A DNA stretch of 64,000 nucleotides from Gammaproteobacteria bacterium. Its GTDB lineage: Bacteria > Pseudomonadota > Gammaproteobacteria > Steroidobacterales > Steroidobacteraceae. The stretch is taken from positions 1-64,000 of the forward strand of contig JANXZG010000076.1 in NCBI GenBank assembly GCA_025355645.1, in the 5' to 3' direction. Position numbers and translations under genes: made by a program. The notes under the pieces are model-generated. The model saw only the letters and a list, made by a program, of their open reading frames with translations. It had not been told where the DNA came from and did not search any database. This document shows, piece by piece, positions 9,655-18,668 of the stretch (the stretch's first letter is position 1; each line of letters opens with the position of its first letter).

Positions 9655-10752
9655 ATGAATGCCCCGCTGTTCACGCCGCTGCACATCGGCGATCTGCAGT
9701 TGCCGAACCGCATCGTGATCGCTCCGATGTGCCAGTATTCGGCCGCGGACGGCTCGGCGAGCGACTGGCACATGATGCATTTGGGAAATCTCGCCCTATC
9801 CGGGGCCGGCTTGCTGATCGTGGAGGCCACCGCCGTATCCGCGCAAGCCCGTATTTCGCCGCAGGACCTGGGGCTCTACAACGATGCCAACCAGGCCGCA
9901 CTCGGGCGCGTGCTTGCTGCTATCCGGCGCTATTCACCCATTCATATGGCGATACAGCTCGCGCACGCGGGACGCAAGGCATCGATGCGGGTTCCCTGGG
10001 AAGGCGGTGCGCAGCTTGCCCCGGATGCACAGGATGGATGGCAGAGTGTTGCGCCATCGGGGGTGCCGCATGCGCCCGGCCAGAATCCGCCGGTCTCGCT
10101 CGATCGGGCGGGCCTTATGCGAGTGCGGGAAGAGTTCGTGGCGGCGGCGCGCCGGGCCGTGGATCTGAAGTTCGAAGGCATCGAACTGCATGGCGCGCAT
10201 GGCTACCTGCTGCATGAATTTCTTTCGCCGTTAGCGAATCGGCGCAGTGACGAGTACGGCGGCTCCCTGGAAAATCGCATGCGATTTCCGCTGGAGGTAT
10301 TCGATTCGGTGCGAGCGGCGACACCTGCGAACATGCCGGTATGGATGCGCATTTCGGCGACCGATTGGATGCCCGCTAGCTGGGACATTGCGGAGGCAGT
10401 GCAGTTCGCCCGGGCCCTTGAGCTTCATGGCTGCGCGGCCGTGCATGTGTCGAGTGGCGGGATCTCGCCACAGCAGGCGCTGATAGCGAAGCCGAGTTAT
10501 CAGGTTCCGTTTGCGCAACGGATAAAGGCTAATGTGCGGATTCCCGTCATCGCCGTGGGCCTGATCACGGAGCCCGCGCAGGCACAGGCCATCATTGCCA
10601 ACGGGCAGGCGGATGCGATCGCGCTCGCGCGTGCCATGCTCTACGATCCGCGATGGCCATGGCATGCAGCGGCAACGCTCGGTGCCAAGGCCTGGGCGCC
10701 GAATCAATATCTTCGCTGTCAGCCGAGTAACCTCAAACACCTGTTCGATTAG
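9655..10752 (+). CDS. NADH:flavin oxidoreductase / Old Yellow Enzyme family (NamA/YqjM-like)
   Basis: MNAPLFTPLHIGDLQLPNRIVIAPMCQYSA, IELHGAHGYLLHEFLSPLANRRSDEYGGSLENRMRFPLEV. Start chosen at 9655; the ORF track extends upstream. Confidence 0.9.
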   Translation: MNAPLFTPLHIGDLQLPNRIVIAPMCQYSAADGSASDWHMMHLGNLALSGAGLLIVEATAVSAQARISPQDLGLYNDANQAALGRVLAAIRRYSPIHMAIQLAHAGRKASMRVPWEGGAQLAPDAQDGWQSVAPSGVPHAPGQNPPVSLDRAGLMRVREEFVAAARRAVDLKFEGIELHGAHGYLLHEFLSPLANRRSDEYGGSLENRMRFPLEVFDSVRAATPANMPVWMRISATDWMPASWDIAEAVQFARALELHGCAAVHVSSGGISPQQALIAKPSYQVPFAQRIKANVRIPVIAVGLITEPAQAQAIIANGQADAIALARAMLYDPRWPWHAAATLGAKAWAPNQYLRCQPSNLKHLFD

Positions 10753-10763
10753 GAGAGCACCGC

Positions 10764-12803
10764 ATGATGAACGCAAGTGTCCCATGGCTCGCCCTGGGAG
10801 CGGTACTCGCGCTATGCGCGTTCGCAGCTGCGGGACTCGACACCGCCGCCATGGACCGCTCAATCATCCCAGGGAACGATTTCTATGCGTACGCGAACGG
10901 CGCGTGGGTTGCGGTCACGGACATTCCGCCCGATCGCGGCGGTATTGGAAATGACGATATCATCCGCGACCGCACCGAGATCCAGATAGCCGCGATCGTG
11001 CAAAAGGCCGCAAAATCGACGGCCCCTGAGGGCACTGACCTGCGCTTGGTGGGCGATTACTATGCGGCATTCATGGATCAGGACGGGATTGAGGCGCGTG
11101 GCCTCGCGCCGCTCTATATCTTGCGCACGGAAATCCAAGCCATCAGTGACCGGCATGAGCTCGCGCGCTATTTGGGAGAAACTCTGCGGGCCGACGTGGA
11201 TGTGCTGAATGCGACCAGCGTGGTCACCGATAACTTGTTTGGCCTGTGGATTGCCCAAGACTTCGATCAACCCGGGCGGTATGTGCCATTTCTCTTGCAG
11301 GGCGGCCTCGGCATGCCCGATCGCAGTTATTATTTGGACCCTGCTCCAGCGCTGGCCGAGGTTCGCGGGAAGTATGCGACCCATGTCGCCGCAATGCTCT
11401 CACTGGCCGGTATTGTCAAACCCGTCGCCCGGGCGCAGCGAGTTGTCGAACTCGAGCGACGCATTGCCGCTGTGCACGCAAGCCGCGCAACCACCGAGGA
11501 CCTGACGAAAGGAAACAACCGCTGGCAGCGCGATGATTTTCACAAGAACGCGCCTGGCCTGGACTGGGAGGTGTTCTTTACCGCAGCGCATTTGCCCTTC
11601 AGCCAGCGCGACTTTATCGTCTGGCAACCCGCCGCCGTTGCAGGTATTTCTGCGCTGGTGGCCAGCGAACCGCTGTCGACCTGGAAGGACTACTTGTATC
11701 TGCATGCGATCGAGCGCCGCGCCGCTTATTTGCCGAAAGCATTTGTGGATCAGAACTTTACATTCTACCGGCAGACGCTCCTGGGCGAGCAGGAACAGCG
11801 GGCGCGCTGGAAGCGAGCTATTGCGGCGACCGATAACGCGCTTGGCGATGCGGTCGGTCGGCTATACGTGACGGTTTATTTTCCGTCCGCCGCTAAGGCG
11901 CGCATTGAAGCGATGGTCGAGCAGTTGCGCGGCGCCTTCAGTCGGCGAATCGAGCAGCTCGACTGGATGGCGCCGGCGACCAAGGCGAGCGCCCAGGCCC
12001 GGCTAGCGCAACTTAAAATAGGCGTTGGCTACCCTGATCAATGGCGGGACTACGCCGGCCTCAGGATCCTGCGCGACGACGCCTATGGGAACGCTGAACG
12101 CGCCGGATTGTTTGAGTATGGCCATCAGCTGGCGAAACTCGGTCACCCGGTCGATCGTTCCGAATGGGTCATACCGCCGCAGAAAGTCGATGCGGTGAAC
12201 CTGCCGGCCATGAATGCGATCAATCTGGCGGCGGCAGAGCTGCAGCCGCCAAATTTCGATCCCAATGGCGACTCCGCGCAGAACTACGGAGCGCTGGGAG
12301 CGACGATCGGCCACGAAATCTCGCATAGTTTCGATGATGAAGGGGCGATGTTCGATGCGGGCGACCGCCTGCATAGCTGGTGGAGCGAGGCGGACCTGGC
12401 ACATTTCAGGGCTGCCGGCGAGCGCCTGGTTGCGCAGTACGACCGGTACCAGGCCCTGCCTGATCTTGCCGTCAATGGCCGCCTGACAATCAGCGAGAAC
12501 ATTGCAGATCTGGTGGGCTTGCTGCTTGCGTTCGATGCCTATCACCACGATGTGCAGGGGCACAGCGCGGATCTGATCGACGGGTTTACAGGCGACCAGC
12601 GTTTTTTTATTGCCTACGCTCAGTCATGGCAGTTGAAGCAACGCGAGCCGGCGCTTCGCGAGCAGCTACTCGGCGATGGCCACGCGCCGGATCAGTTTCG
12701 CGCGCTAACAGTGCGCAACGTGGACGCCTGGTACGAGGCTTTCCAGGTGAAGGCCGGGCAGGCGCAGTATCTTGCGCCCGCGGAACGCGTGCGGATCTGG
12801 TGA
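10764..12803 (+). CDS. M13 family zinc metallopeptidase (neprilysin/PepO-like)
   Basis: TIGHEISHSFDDEGAMFD (HExxH), ENIADLVGLLLAFDAY (ENxAD), IPGNDFYAYANGAWV. Confidence 0.93.
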   Translation: MMNASVPWLALGAVLALCAFAAAGLDTAAMDRSIIPGNDFYAYANGAWVAVTDIPPDRGGIGNDDIIRDRTEIQIAAIVQKAAKSTAPEGTDLRLVGDYYAAFMDQDGIEARGLAPLYILRTEIQAISDRHELARYLGETLRADVDVLNATSVVTDNLFGLWIAQDFDQPGRYVPFLLQGGLGMPDRSYYLDPAPALAEVRGKYATHVAAMLSLAGIVKPVARAQRVVELERRIAAVHASRATTEDLTKGNNRWQRDDFHKNAPGLDWEVFFTAAHLPFSQRDFIVWQPAAVAGISALVASEPLSTWKDYLYLHAIERRAAYLPKAFVDQNFTFYRQTLLGEQEQRARWKRAIAATDNALGDAVGRLYVTVYFPSAAKARIEAMVEQLRGAFSRRIEQLDWMAPATKASAQARLAQLKIGVGYPDQWRDYAGLRILRDDAYGNAERAGLFEYGHQLAKLGHPVDRSEWVIPPQKVDAVNLPAMNAINLAAAELQPPNFDPNGDSAQNYGALGATIGHEISHSFDDEGAMFDAGDRLHSWWSEADLAHFRAAGERLVAQYDRYQALPDLAVNGRLTISENIADLVGLLLAFDAYHHDVQGHSADLIDGFTGDQRFFIAYAQSWQLKQREPALREQLLGDGHAPDQFRALTVRNVDAWYEAFQVKAGQAQYLAPAERVRIW

Positions 12804-12807
12804 CGCC

Positions 12808-13425
12808 TTAAGGATCGGGGCGCTGCAGCTGCGCCCATTGCTGCACTGACGGGCGCGCCCACTGCGAGCGGGCGTACTGCTCCATGCGGGCAGGCACGGC
12901 ATCGCCATTCGCGATGAGCCGATACAGCATCAGCGCAAGGTCCGTATCGGCAATCGACCAGTTACCGAACAGGTGCTCACTCCCTCGCGGGAGCAGCTCG
13001 TCCGCAGCCTCAACCAGCAATCGCGTCGCGGCGCGTGCGCCATCCGACAGGGCCTTGGCGCTGGGCCGGAAGAAAATAACATGGGTCGGGCGTTCGTCGC
13101 GAATCGGCATCAGGTCGCTGCGCAGCCAGGCCTGGATCTGGCGCGCGCGGGAACGCGCCTTGAGCTCTGCCGGATAGATCCGTATCTGTGGATAGGCCTC
13201 ATCCAGATATTCGTCAATCGCGGATGACTCCGACAGCGCGAACTGGCCGTCGACTAAGGTGGGGACCCGATGCGTGAGCGAGGTTTTGGCGAAGCCAGTT
13301 TCATGATTGCGGCCGGCCTCTAAATCGACTGTCAGCATTTCGAAGGCCAGGGACTTCTCGCGCAGCGCCACGAACACCGACATGGCGTACGGCGAGGCGT
13401 ACAGGGAATCAACATATAGTTTCAT
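12808..13425 (-). CDS. Glutathione S-transferase, YfcF-like
   Basis: MKLYVDSLYASPYAMSVFVALREKSLAFEMLTVDLEAG...HRVPTLVDGQFALSESSAIDEYLDEAYP. Confidence 0.85.
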   Translation of the reverse strand: MKLYVDSLYASPYAMSVFVALREKSLAFEMLTVDLEAGRNHETGFAKTSLTHRVPTLVDGQFALSESSAIDEYLDEAYPQIRIYPAELKARSRARQIQAWLRSDLMPIRDERPTHVIFFRPSAKALSDGARAATRLLVEAADELLPRGSEHLFGNWSIADTDLALMLYRLIANGDAVPARMEQYARSQWARPSVQQWAQLQRPDP

Positions 13426-14555
13426 GGCACGACTCCGCGCGGCGCCCGCGAGAGGCGCAGAATCAGGTCCGTTTCGGCCTGGCGGTACGGCGTGCCGTCG
13501 GTGTGCAGCACCTCATGGAACCACAGCGCCGGTTGCTCGCGTGTGTAGGGCCTGCGCCAGGAATCCCAAGGCAGGCGTGTCTGCGTCTTGCCGTCGACAA
13601 ATCCCCAGTTGATCATCGCGACGTTATAACGCTTGCCGATCGGCAGCGATAGGTCAAAAGTCGAGCCATTGCCACGCGCCATAAATTCGGTGCAGAAAAT
13701 AGGACGGCCATATTTGCGCAGCTGCAGAATACGTCGCTCGAAGACTTCGGGCCAGTTGTAATCGTGAAACGAAGTCACGTCCGATTGCTCAATCTGGATC
13801 CTCTCGATTGGCGCCAGCTTGTCGATGGACCAGTCGTCGTGGTCGTGAACGCCACTGGTGAGAGGCTGGATGGGGCTTTCCGCGCGTGCCCATTCGAAAA
13901 CCTGCGGAAGCAGGCGCTCCACGTACTGATCCTTGTTCGGTTCAGCCGGGTAAGTCCCCATCGCATCGTTGTCGGGCTCGTTCCAGACGTCCCACCCCAG
14001 CACCCGCTCGTCCTTTGCGAACGCGCCTACCACCGCTTCGACATAGGCTCGAAGTTTCGGATAACTGGACTCATCTTCAAGGCTCTCGCGTCCCGGTGCC
14101 TGGACCCATCCGGAATTGTGCACGCCGGGTATAGGCGGGTGTTGCGGCCCGAGCCGGGGCTCCGGGTCCCAGCAGCTGTCGAAGAGAACGAAAAGCGGCT
14201 TGATGTTGTGCTTCGCCGCGATCCCCAGGAACGTGTCCATGCGCTTGACGAATCCAGCCGGATCCTGATCGAACAGAAGATTGTGAAGGAACACACGCAT
14301 CGTATTCATGCCAATCGCCTGCGCCCAGCCGAGTTCCCGATCGATCGTCGCAGGCTCGAATGTTTCGGCCTGCCACATCTGCAGCTCATTGATCGCGGTA
14401 GCGGGGACGTAGTTGCTGCCCACGCGCCAAGGCTGCGTTTCATACCACGCATTTGCCTGGGCGACCGTCCAGCGCTCGCGTGCTCCGGCAGTCCCCTGTA
14501 GCAGCAGTACGAGGAGCGCCGCCGCCGCAACCTGAACCGATGACCGCTTCGACAT
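13422..14555 (-). CDS. Secreted glycoside hydrolase family 5-like protein
   Basis: Signal peptide MSKRSSVQVAAAALLVLLLQGTAGA; GMNTMRVFLHNLLFDQDP, VLGWDVWNEPDND, RPIFCTEFMARGNGST. Start at MSKRSS preferred. Confidence 0.75.
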   Translation of the reverse strand: MSKRSSVQVAAAALLVLLLQGTAGARERWTVAQANAWYETQPWRVGSNYVPATAINELQMWQAETFEPATIDRELGWAQAIGMNTMRVFLHNLLFDQDPAGFVKRMDTFLGIAAKHNIKPLFVLFDSCWDPEPRLGPQHPPIPGVHNSGWVQAPGRESLEDESSYPKLRAYVEAVVGAFAKDERVLGWDVWNEPDNDAMGTYPAEPNKDQYVERLLPQVFEWARAESPIQPLTSGVHDHDDWSIDKLAPIERIQIEQSDVTSFHDYNWPEVFERRILQLRKYGRPIFCTEFMARGNGSTFDLSLPIGKRYNVAMINWGFVDGKTQTRLPWDSWRRPYTREQPALWFHEVLHTDGTPYRQAETDLILRLSRAPRGVVP

Positions 14556-14616
14556 AGCGCTCTCCTTTATGGGAATTATAGCTGGTATTCTTTGTTGCGC
14601 CGCCCCGGGAATGCAC

Positions 14617-15837
14617 ATGAGCCATCCATATCTTACCGAACTTATCGCTCGCCATACGCCGGGCCACGCGCTGCCACGAGAGTTCTACACGGACCCGCGC
14701 ATTTTCGACGCCGACATGGAGCGAATACTGCTGAGGCATTGGTTCTGCGTAGCCCACATGAGCGATCTGCCGCATGCCGGGGATTTCCTGGTGGTCGAAC
14801 TCGGAGCCGAATCGGTGATCATCGTGCGCAACCGCAACGATGAGATTCGCTCGCTCGTGAATGTATGTCGGCACCGCGGGTCGCGGATATGCGCAGCAAA
14901 GGCCGGCAAGGCCGCGGCTGGCCGGTTCACCTGTCCCTATCACGCCTGGACCTATGATCTGAACGGACGCCTGATTGCGGCCCAGCAGATGGGTGAACCA
15001 TTCGATCGGGCGCAGCATGGACTAAAAGCGTTACAGGTCCGTGTCGTTGCGGGTCTGATATTTACGACATTTGCCGCGACGCCGCTGGATTTTACGGGCG
15101 CCGAGCGGGCGCTAGCGCAGAGTGCGCGCGTTCACGGCTGGGCGCAGGCGAAGGTGGCGCACCGGCGCACGTACAGCATACAGGCGAACTGGAAGCTGGC
15201 CGTCGAGAACTACATGGAGTGTTATCACTGCCAGCCAGCCCATGCTGAATTTTCCCGGCGCCATGTCTATGCGCGGCCCGCGCGCCAGGGCGAGTCCCTT
15301 GAGCGGGAAGGGCGCCGGCGCGCCGAGGCGCTCGGCATCTTCATACCGGATATTGACCAGTACGCCGGCGCTGCGCCCAAGGGCAGCGAACTGGTGTCGC
15401 TGTTTCGCAGTGCCCTTGAGGAAGGTGTCGAGAGTGGAACGCCTGACAGCCGACCTATTGGCCGCCTGATGGGGCAATTCTCGCGGCACGATGGCAACTC
15501 AACCTACATAGATATAGGGCCTGTCAGTGATTTTCTGGCCTATGCCGATCACGGGGTCATTTATCGGTTCATTCCGCGCTCGGTGCTGCAGACCGACATG
15601 GAAGTCATCTGGCTTGTGCACGAAGAGGCCATCGAGGGCGCGGATTATGATGTGGAGCGGCTCACCTGGCTCTGGCACCTGACGAGCCTCGAAGACAAGA
15701 AAATCGTTGAGCAGAATCAGGCGGGCGTGAATTCGCAATTTTTTACGCCCGGACCCTATTCGATGCGGGAACCGCATCCGAAGCGTTTCGTCGAGTGGTA
15801 CCTGCGCGAACTTCTGGAAGGGCCCGATGGCGCTTGA
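14617..15837 (+). CDS. Rieske non-heme iron oxygenase, large (alpha) subunit
   Basis: Rieske CRHRGSRIC..FTCPYHAWTYDLNGRL and mononuclear iron site NWKLAVENYMECYHCQPAHAEF. Confidence 0.92.
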   Translation: MSHPYLTELIARHTPGHALPREFYTDPRIFDADMERILLRHWFCVAHMSDLPHAGDFLVVELGAESVIIVRNRNDEIRSLVNVCRHRGSRICAAKAGKAAAGRFTCPYHAWTYDLNGRLIAAQQMGEPFDRAQHGLKALQVRVVAGLIFTTFAATPLDFTGAERALAQSARVHGWAQAKVAHRRTYSIQANWKLAVENYMECYHCQPAHAEFSRRHVYARPARQGESLEREGRRRAEALGIFIPDIDQYAGAAPKGSELVSLFRSALEEGVESGTPDSRPIGRLMGQFSRHDGNSTYIDIGPVSDFLAYADHGVIYRFIPRSVLQTDMEVIWLVHEEAIEGADYDVERLTWLWHLTSLEDKKIVEQNQAGVNSQFFTPGPYSMREPHPKRFVEWYLRELLEGPDGA

Positions 15838-16957
15838 ACGGTTCGACAGCACTGCCCAACTGCTGCGGCACAAGAAGTCCGATTTGCCGGTATTTTGCAT
15901 CTATCCGGAGCGCCTGCGCGAGGCGGCGCGCGACTTCCTTGCCGGATTCCCGGGCGAAGTGCTGTATGCGGTCAAGGCTAATCCGCACCCCCTGGTGCTC
16001 AAGAGCCTGGTCGAGGGCGGCATCCGCGCTTTCGACACCGCCTCGATCGCCGAGATGCAGCTCGCCAGGCAGGCACTGCGAGGGGCGCATTGTTCGTACA
16101 ACCACCCGGTCAAGCCGCGGCCTGCGATTCTTGCCGCCTACCGCGATCATGGCGTCCGCGACTTCGTGGTCGACCATCCAGCCGAACTCGAGAAGCTTTT
16201 TGACGTGGTGGGCACCGACATCATCGTGCAGGTCCGCATCGCCGCACCCAATCCACAGGCAACCATCAGCTTCAATTCAAAATTTGGCGCAGACCCTGAC
16301 CTCGCGCTCGCCTTGATGAAATCGGTCAGGGCGCGCGGGGCGACCGCCGCCATGTCGACCCACATCGGCTACCAGACAACGGATCCGCATAGTTTTGCCC
16401 GTGTCTTGCAGCTGATCGCTGCTCTGGTCGGGACCTCAGGTATCAGGCCCGCCTATATCAATATTGGCGGAGGCTTCCCGAGCGTGCTGATGCCAGACGG
16501 GCTAGTGCTCAGCGATTTCTTTAAGGCGATTCGCTTGGCGCATCGCGGTCAAAAGGAAATTGCCGCGGTACCGCTCAAGTGCGAGCCCGGCAGCGCGCTT
16601 GCGCACCCGGGCGCGATCGTGCTTGCGCAGGTCGTGCTGGTCAAGGAGGATGCGGTGTACCTGAACGATGGCATCTACGGCGCGCTGGTTGAATTCATTC
16701 ATTCCAGGATCCAGACCCCCACGCGGGTGCTGACGCCCGCCGGCGTCGCGCGAATCGGCCAACTGCGGCCGTACACGCTGTTTGGCCCGACCTGCGATTC
16801 CTATGACCGGGTTCCGGTAGAATTCTCGCTTCCTGCTTCAATCTGCGAAGGCGACTGGCTGGAAATATCTATGATGGGAGCGTATTCGAACGTGCTGATC
16901 ACGGACTTCAATGGCCTGGGTGAGCATGAATATGCAATCCTTGGCGAGCCCGCGTAG
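15827..16957 (+). CDS. Fold-type III PLP-dependent decarboxylase (ornithine/lysine decarboxylase-like)
   Basis: [29 protein letters not shown] (PLP lysine), [29 protein letters not shown] (ODC-type catalytic Cys motif). Start overlaps upstream stop by 11 bp. Confidence 0.88.
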   Translation: MALERFDSTAQLLRHKKSDLPVFCIYPERLREAARDFLAGFPGEVLYAVKANPHPLVLKSLVEGGIRAFDTASIAEMQLARQALRGAHCSYNHPVKPRPAILAAYRDHGVRDFVVDHPAELEKLFDVVGTDIIVQVRIAAPNPQATISFNSKFGADPDLALALMKSVRARGATAAMSTHIGYQTTDPHSFARVLQLIAALVGTSGIRPAYINIGGGFPSVLMPDGLVLSDFFKAIRLAHRGQKEIAAVPLKCEPGSALAHPGAIVLAQVVLVKEDAVYLNDGIYGALVEFIHSRIQTPTRVLTPAGVARIGQLRPYTLFGPTCDSYDRVPVEFSLPASICEGDWLEISMMGAYSNVLITDFNGLGEHEYAILGEPA

Positions 16958-16968
16958 AGGTTCTCCGC

Positions 16969-17604
16969 ATGTCGCACGATCACCCTCTCGATCACGATCA
17001 CAACCGTAACCACGCGCAGGGCGGACACAGTGAGCTTAGCGCGGTCGAACTGCGAGTGCGCGCGCTCGAGTCCGTGTTGAGCGCGAAGGGCTACGTTGAT
17101 GCGGTGGCACTCGACCTGCTGATCGATACCTACCAGACGAAAATTGGTCCACGCAACGGCGCGCGCGTGATCGCGCGCGCCTGGGTGGACAGCCGCTACC
17201 GCGAACGGTTGCGCCGGGATGCGACAGCCGCAATCGCTGAACTCGGGTATGGGGGACGTCAAGGCGAACATATGATCGCGGTGGAGAACACCCCGCAGCA
17301 ACACAACCTGGTCGTCTGCACGCTATGCAGCTGTTACCCTTGGCCGGTGCTTGGCCTGCCGCCGGTCTGGTACAAGAGCGCCCCTTACCGCTCGCGCGTG
17401 GTGCGCGAGCCGCGCGCGGTGCTGGCGGAGTTCGGCGTTCAGTTGCCGGCTGCCACAGCGATCCGCGTTTGGGATTCCACCGCAGAAGTTCGTTACCTGG
17501 TCATACCGATGCGCCCCGGTGGCACGGATACCCTTGACGAGAGTGAGCTCGCCGCGCTTGTGACGCGTGACTCGATGATAGGCACGGCACTATGTCATAC
17601 GTGA
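16969..17604 (+). CDS. Nitrile hydratase alpha subunit, cobalt type
   Basis: [43 protein letters not shown] at 17317-17334 is the Co-type metal motif. His-rich N-terminus. Confidence 0.95.
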   Translation: MSHDHPLDHDHNRNHAQGGHSELSAVELRVRALESVLSAKGYVDAVALDLLIDTYQTKIGPRNGARVIARAWVDSRYRERLRRDATAAIAELGYGGRQGEHMIAVENTPQQHNLVVCTLCSCYPWPVLGLPPVWYKSAPYRSRVVREPRAVLAEFGVQLPAATAIRVWDSTAEVRYLVIPMRPGGTDTLDESELAALVTRDSMIGTALCHT

Positions 17605-18251
17605 ACCATGCTGACCTTGGGGGTCTAGAGGGCTTTGGCCGCGTGGTCATGGATGACGATGAGGAGCCGTTTCACGGCGAATGGGAATCGCGCGTTCATG
17701 CGCTTGCCCTCGCGATGGGCGCCACCGGCTGCTGGAATCTCGATATGACGCGTTCCGCGCGCGAAACGCTGCCGAATTATGATCACCTGAGCTACTACGA
17801 AAAATGGCTTGCGGGCCTTGAGAAATTGCTGCTGGAGAAAAGCCTGGTGACGCATGACGAACTTGCCGCGGGTCGGGCGCGAGAGGCGCCTTTACCCGTT
17901 GCGCAGGTGCTCCGTGCCGATCAGGTACCTGCCGTTCTTGCCAGGGGGGCGCCGACCATGCGGCCGGCCAATGACGCAGCCAGGTTTCAGTGCGGGGACA
18001 AAGTTCGCACGCGCGCAGAGGCAGTATCGCATCACACGCGGCTACCGGGATACCTGCGCGGCAAGCCCGGAGTAATCGAACGCGTGCATGGTGCCCACGT
18101 ATTCGCTGATAGGCACTCGCAGGGCAGGGGCGAGGATCCCGAATGGCTCTACACGGTGGCTTTCGAGGCGGCCGCGCTATGGGGCCAGGAGGCAAAGCCG
18201 GGGGACAGCGTGTCATTTGATGCCTGGCAGCCGTATCTGGAGCGCGCGTGA
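17592..18251 (+). CDS. Nitrile hydratase beta subunit
   Basis: [40 protein letters not shown]...[47 protein letters not shown]. Confidence 0.95.
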   Translation: MSYVNHADLGGLEGFGRVVMDDDEEPFHGEWESRVHALALAMGATGCWNLDMTRSARETLPNYDHLSYYEKWLAGLEKLLLEKSLVTHDELAAGRAREAPLPVAQVLRADQVPAVLARGAPTMRPANDAARFQCGDKVRTRAEAVSHHTRLPGYLRGKPGVIERVHGAHVFADRHSQGRGEDPEWLYTVAFEAAALWGQEAKPGDSVSFDAWQPYLERA

Positions 18252-18571
18252 TGCCAGAGTTAGTAACGCCGCAGGAACGCGTCTTTTCAGCGCCTTGGGA
18301 GGCGCAGGCATTTGCGATGACCTTGTCGCTCGCCGATCGCGGGCTGTTCACCTGGACCGAATGGGCAGCGGCGCTTGCTGCGGCAATCAGCCGCGCTCCG
18401 GAAGATGATTATTACTGCCAATGGCTGACGACACTGGAAGGATTGATCACCGCGAAGGGGATCGCGACGAGCGAGGAGCTCGGCCGCTATCAGCGCGCAT
18501 GGGACAACGCGGCGCGCCGCACGCTACACGGTGCGCCGATCCTGCTGAATCAGATTGACCTGCCCCGATAG
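18248..18571 (+). CDS. Nitrile hydratase accessory/activator protein
   Basis: VFSAPWEAQAFAMTLSLADRGLFTWTEWAAALAAAISRAPEDDYYCQWLTTLEGLITAKGIATSEEL; ATGA overlap with the beta subunit. Confidence 0.88.
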   Translation: MMPELVTPQERVFSAPWEAQAFAMTLSLADRGLFTWTEWAAALAAAISRAPEDDYYCQWLTTLEGLITAKGIATSEELGRYQRAWDNAARRTLHGAPILLNQIDLPR

Positions 18572-18668
18572 CCGGGAACAGGTTGGATTTGCTTTCACCG
18601 GCAGGTGTCTTTATAAACGATGCTCGCGGCGCGAGCACGACATCCCCGTACCGCGCGGAGAATATCGA

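Noticed and set aside
5941-13425. Two GSTs plus Old Yellow Enzyme as a detoxification island
   Set aside because: Genes are on mixed strands with unrelated neighbours; no evidence of a shared operon.
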